NCBI GenBank assembly: GCA_029558435.1
Contig: JAKQEZ010000573.1
Span: 1-17,701 of the forward strand
Reading direction: 5' to 3'
Source of the DNA: Bacteroidota bacterium
GTDB taxonomy: Bacteria > Bacteroidota > Bacteroidia > Flavobacteriales > Crocinitomicaceae
Length of the DNA stretch: 17,701 bases
Shown here: piece after piece, positions 16,492 to 17,701 of the stretch
How the letters are laid out: each line of letters begins with the position of its first letter
Position numbering within the stretch: position 1 is the stretch's first letter
Program-made: the position numbers and the translations under genes
The notes under the pieces: generated by a model
The model's input: only the letters and a program-made list of their open reading frames with translations
Databases searched by the model: none
Told to the model about the DNA's origin: nothing

Positions 16492-17532
16492 ATGACATAT
16501 ATCAAAGGTTTTAATGCCATTCGTGCTTTTTCGGTTTTGTTGGTAGTATTAACGCACCTCGATTTATCGGAATGGATTCCCAATACCGATTTTGTGATGA
16601 TACGTGTTTGGCCTATGATGTCGGGAGAATTTGGGGTGTTGATGTTTTTTGTATTAAGTGGATTTTTAATTACCAAAATTCTCTTGCACGAAAAAGATAA
16701 ATTTGGTTTTATCAGTCTGAAGAAATTTTACATACGCCGTTTTTTACGCTTGTTTCCACCTCTTATTTTGTTTTTTATACTCATGGGTATTGCTTATTGG
16801 AATGGTTTGATGCAAGACGCTGTGTTGAGTGTAGGATATGGAATATTTTACGTTTATAACTTTGTACCCAAATCACTTTATTTCCCTGAAATGGGACATC
16901 TTTGGTCGCTTGGAGTGGAAGAACAATTTTATATCCTTTGGCCATTTGTTTTGACAGTTTTCAAAAAAATGACTTCTATAAAATGGATTGTCTATAGTAT
17001 GGTTGTCATCAGCGGTTTTCTAACCTTTTGGTTTGCCAACAGTTTACTTTCTCAAAATTATTTTACTGAACGGTGGTTCATTCCAGCAAGTACCCCCATA
17101 TTAATTGGATGTTTGGCAGCTATCGTTCATCACACCCAACCTCAATTGACGTTGGAAATTTGTTCAAGTAAATGGCTACCAGTTATAATGGCATTGTGCT
17201 TTGCTTTTACGTTGTATGTGCCATCAGAATTAGTGAAAATAGGGTTTTTATTTCGTGCCATTGCAGTAGCCTTGTTGTTATTGTACCTTGTTCACAATCA
17301 ACAAAAAAAATGGATGCAAATTTTGGAGTGGAAGCCGTTGGTTTATGTTGGTACTATTTCTTATGGTATTTATATTTATCAAGGTTTTTTCTTGAGTACA
17401 GGTGGAGGAAGCGAGATTTGGTTCCAAAAATTTCCTCAAAATATTAGTTTAGCCGTATTGTTGGCTATACTATCGTATGAATTGATGGAAAAACCAATTT
17501 TAAGGTATAAAAAGAAGTTTGAAACAAAATAG
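16492..17532 (+). CDS. Membrane acyltransferase, AT3 (OafA/YrhL) family
   Basis: Integral inner-membrane enzyme of the family that O-acylates sugars, lipopolysaccharide or other surface glycans. 346 residues with about nine to ten hydrophobic segments. Family signatures are FNAIRAFSVLLVVLTH (Arg11, His22), GVLMFFVLSGFLITKIL, FYIRRFLRLFPPL (79-91) and GHLWSLGVEEQFYILWP (135-151). The C-terminus ELMEKPILRYKKKFE is normal, so the gene is intact although an IS element begins right after it. I chose the ATG at 16492; a TTG six bases upstream adds two residues. A TACATTTA box at 16469-16476, directly after the preceding terminator, may be its -7 element. The acceptor is unknown. Confidence 0.9.
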   Translation: MTYIKGFNAIRAFSVLLVVLTHLDLSEWIPNTDFVMIRVWPMMSGEFGVLMFFVLSGFLITKILLHEKDKFGFISLKKFYIRRFLRLFPPLILFFILMGIAYWNGLMQDAVLSVGYGIFYVYNFVPKSLYFPEMGHLWSLGVEEQFYILWPFVLTVFKKMTSIKWIVYSMVVISGFLTFWFANSLLSQNYFTERWFIPASTPILIGCLAAIVHHTQPQLTLEICSSKWLPVIMALCFAFTLYVPSELVKIGFLFRAIAVALLLLYLVHNQQKKWMQILEWKPLVYVGTISYGIYIYQGFFLSTGGGSEIWFQKFPQNISLAVLLAILSYELMEKPILRYKKKFETK

Positions 17533-17550
17533 TCAAGAATTTATACTTTA

Positions 17551-17575
17551 AAACTTGAATGGCAGATTCAAGTTT
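17551..17575. repeat. Perfect hairpin at the inner edge of the IS element
   Basis: AAACTTGAAT (17551-17560) and ATTCAAGTTT (17566-17575) form a perfect 10-bp inverted repeat around GGCAG. It spans the transposase stop codon and lies 18 nt past the acyltransferase stop. It may belong to the IS terminal repeat, act as a terminator against read-through, or both. Confidence 0.7.
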
Positions 17576-17701
17576 CAAATGCGACACTCCCATAATTTCT
17601 GTTTATAAAGTTATAAAATATATCTTTAGGTGATTTGTAATTTAGCTTTTTGCGAGGTCTTTTATTTATTAAACACTGTATTTCAGTTAGTTGTTTCTGA
17701 G
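17568..17701 (-). CDS. IS30-family transposase, C-terminal end (partial)
   Basis: The last 43 residues of an open frame that continues past the right edge, too short to stand out as an ORF. It contains LINKRPRKKLNYKSPKDIF, equivalent to the NxRPRKxLxxxTPxExF motif that closes the DDE domain of IS30-family transposases. The chain then ends NFINRNYGSVAFET. The stop codon lies inside a 10-bp hairpin. Whether the transposase is intact cannot be told from this window. Confidence 0.85.
   Translation of the reverse strand, partial: QKQLTEIQCLINKRPRKKLNYKSPKDIFYNFINRNYGSVAFET

Larger units (their letters stand above)
17546..17701 (-). mobile_element. IS30-family insertion sequence, one end only
   Basis: The transposase C-terminus and hairpin mark the 3' end of an IS element that continues beyond the window. 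The left boundary is approximate: it must lie between the acyltransferase stop (17532) and the hairpin. The other terminal repeat and target duplication are not visible. Confidence 0.6.

Overview
The window looks like a piece of the core chromosome of a Bacteroidota bacterium, most likely of the order Flavobacteriales and perhaps near Fluviicola/Crocinitomicaceae. This is inferred from: AT-rich DNA; start codons without clear Shine-Dalgarno sequences; several upstream boxes of the Bacteroidota -7 type (TAnnTTTG); a DUF5606 protein and a PorE-like TPR/PD40/OmpA protein, both families I associate with this phylum; and a lone sucC without sucD beside it. No RNA genes, CRISPR array or prophage were seen. 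A broken-off mobile element enters at the right edge.

Left third (1-4954), all on the minus strand: tsaE (tRNA t6A synthesis) lies 1 nt downstream of pfkA (phosphofructokinase). Upstream of these are gyrB (gyrase subunit B), with a strong terminator after it, and nhaA (Na+/H+ antiporter). Middle (5087-9636): biotin carboxylase and sucC on the plus strand converge on a minus-strand pair, aroC followed by an exported-type msrA. aroC and msrA overlap by an ATGA. The sucC terminator lies between the converging units.

Right-middle (9706-14893): a small secreted beta-rich protein; a divergent Glu/Leu/Phe/Val-type amino-acid dehydrogenase; a secreted propeller-like protein converging on the dehydrogenase with overlapping 3' ends; and a large secreted TPR-PD40-CRD-OmpA-like protein resembling the type IX secretion component PorE. 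Right end (15022-17701): fabI and a DUF5606 protein form a small operon closed by a terminator. Then come a membrane acyltransferase and the C-terminal end of an IS30-family transposase on the minus strand.

Most genes are housekeeping (DNA topology, glycolysis, TCA cycle, fatty-acid and aromatic synthesis, tRNA modification) and I see no pathway-wide cluster. No complete novel system is evident. The points most worth a second look are: a terminator for the dehydrogenase inside the opposing gene; palindromes overlapping the sucC, fabI and dehydrogenase promoters; an AroC of an unusual sequence type; the OmpA-like domain that has lost its usual Asp; and the IS end hairpin overlapping the transposase stop.
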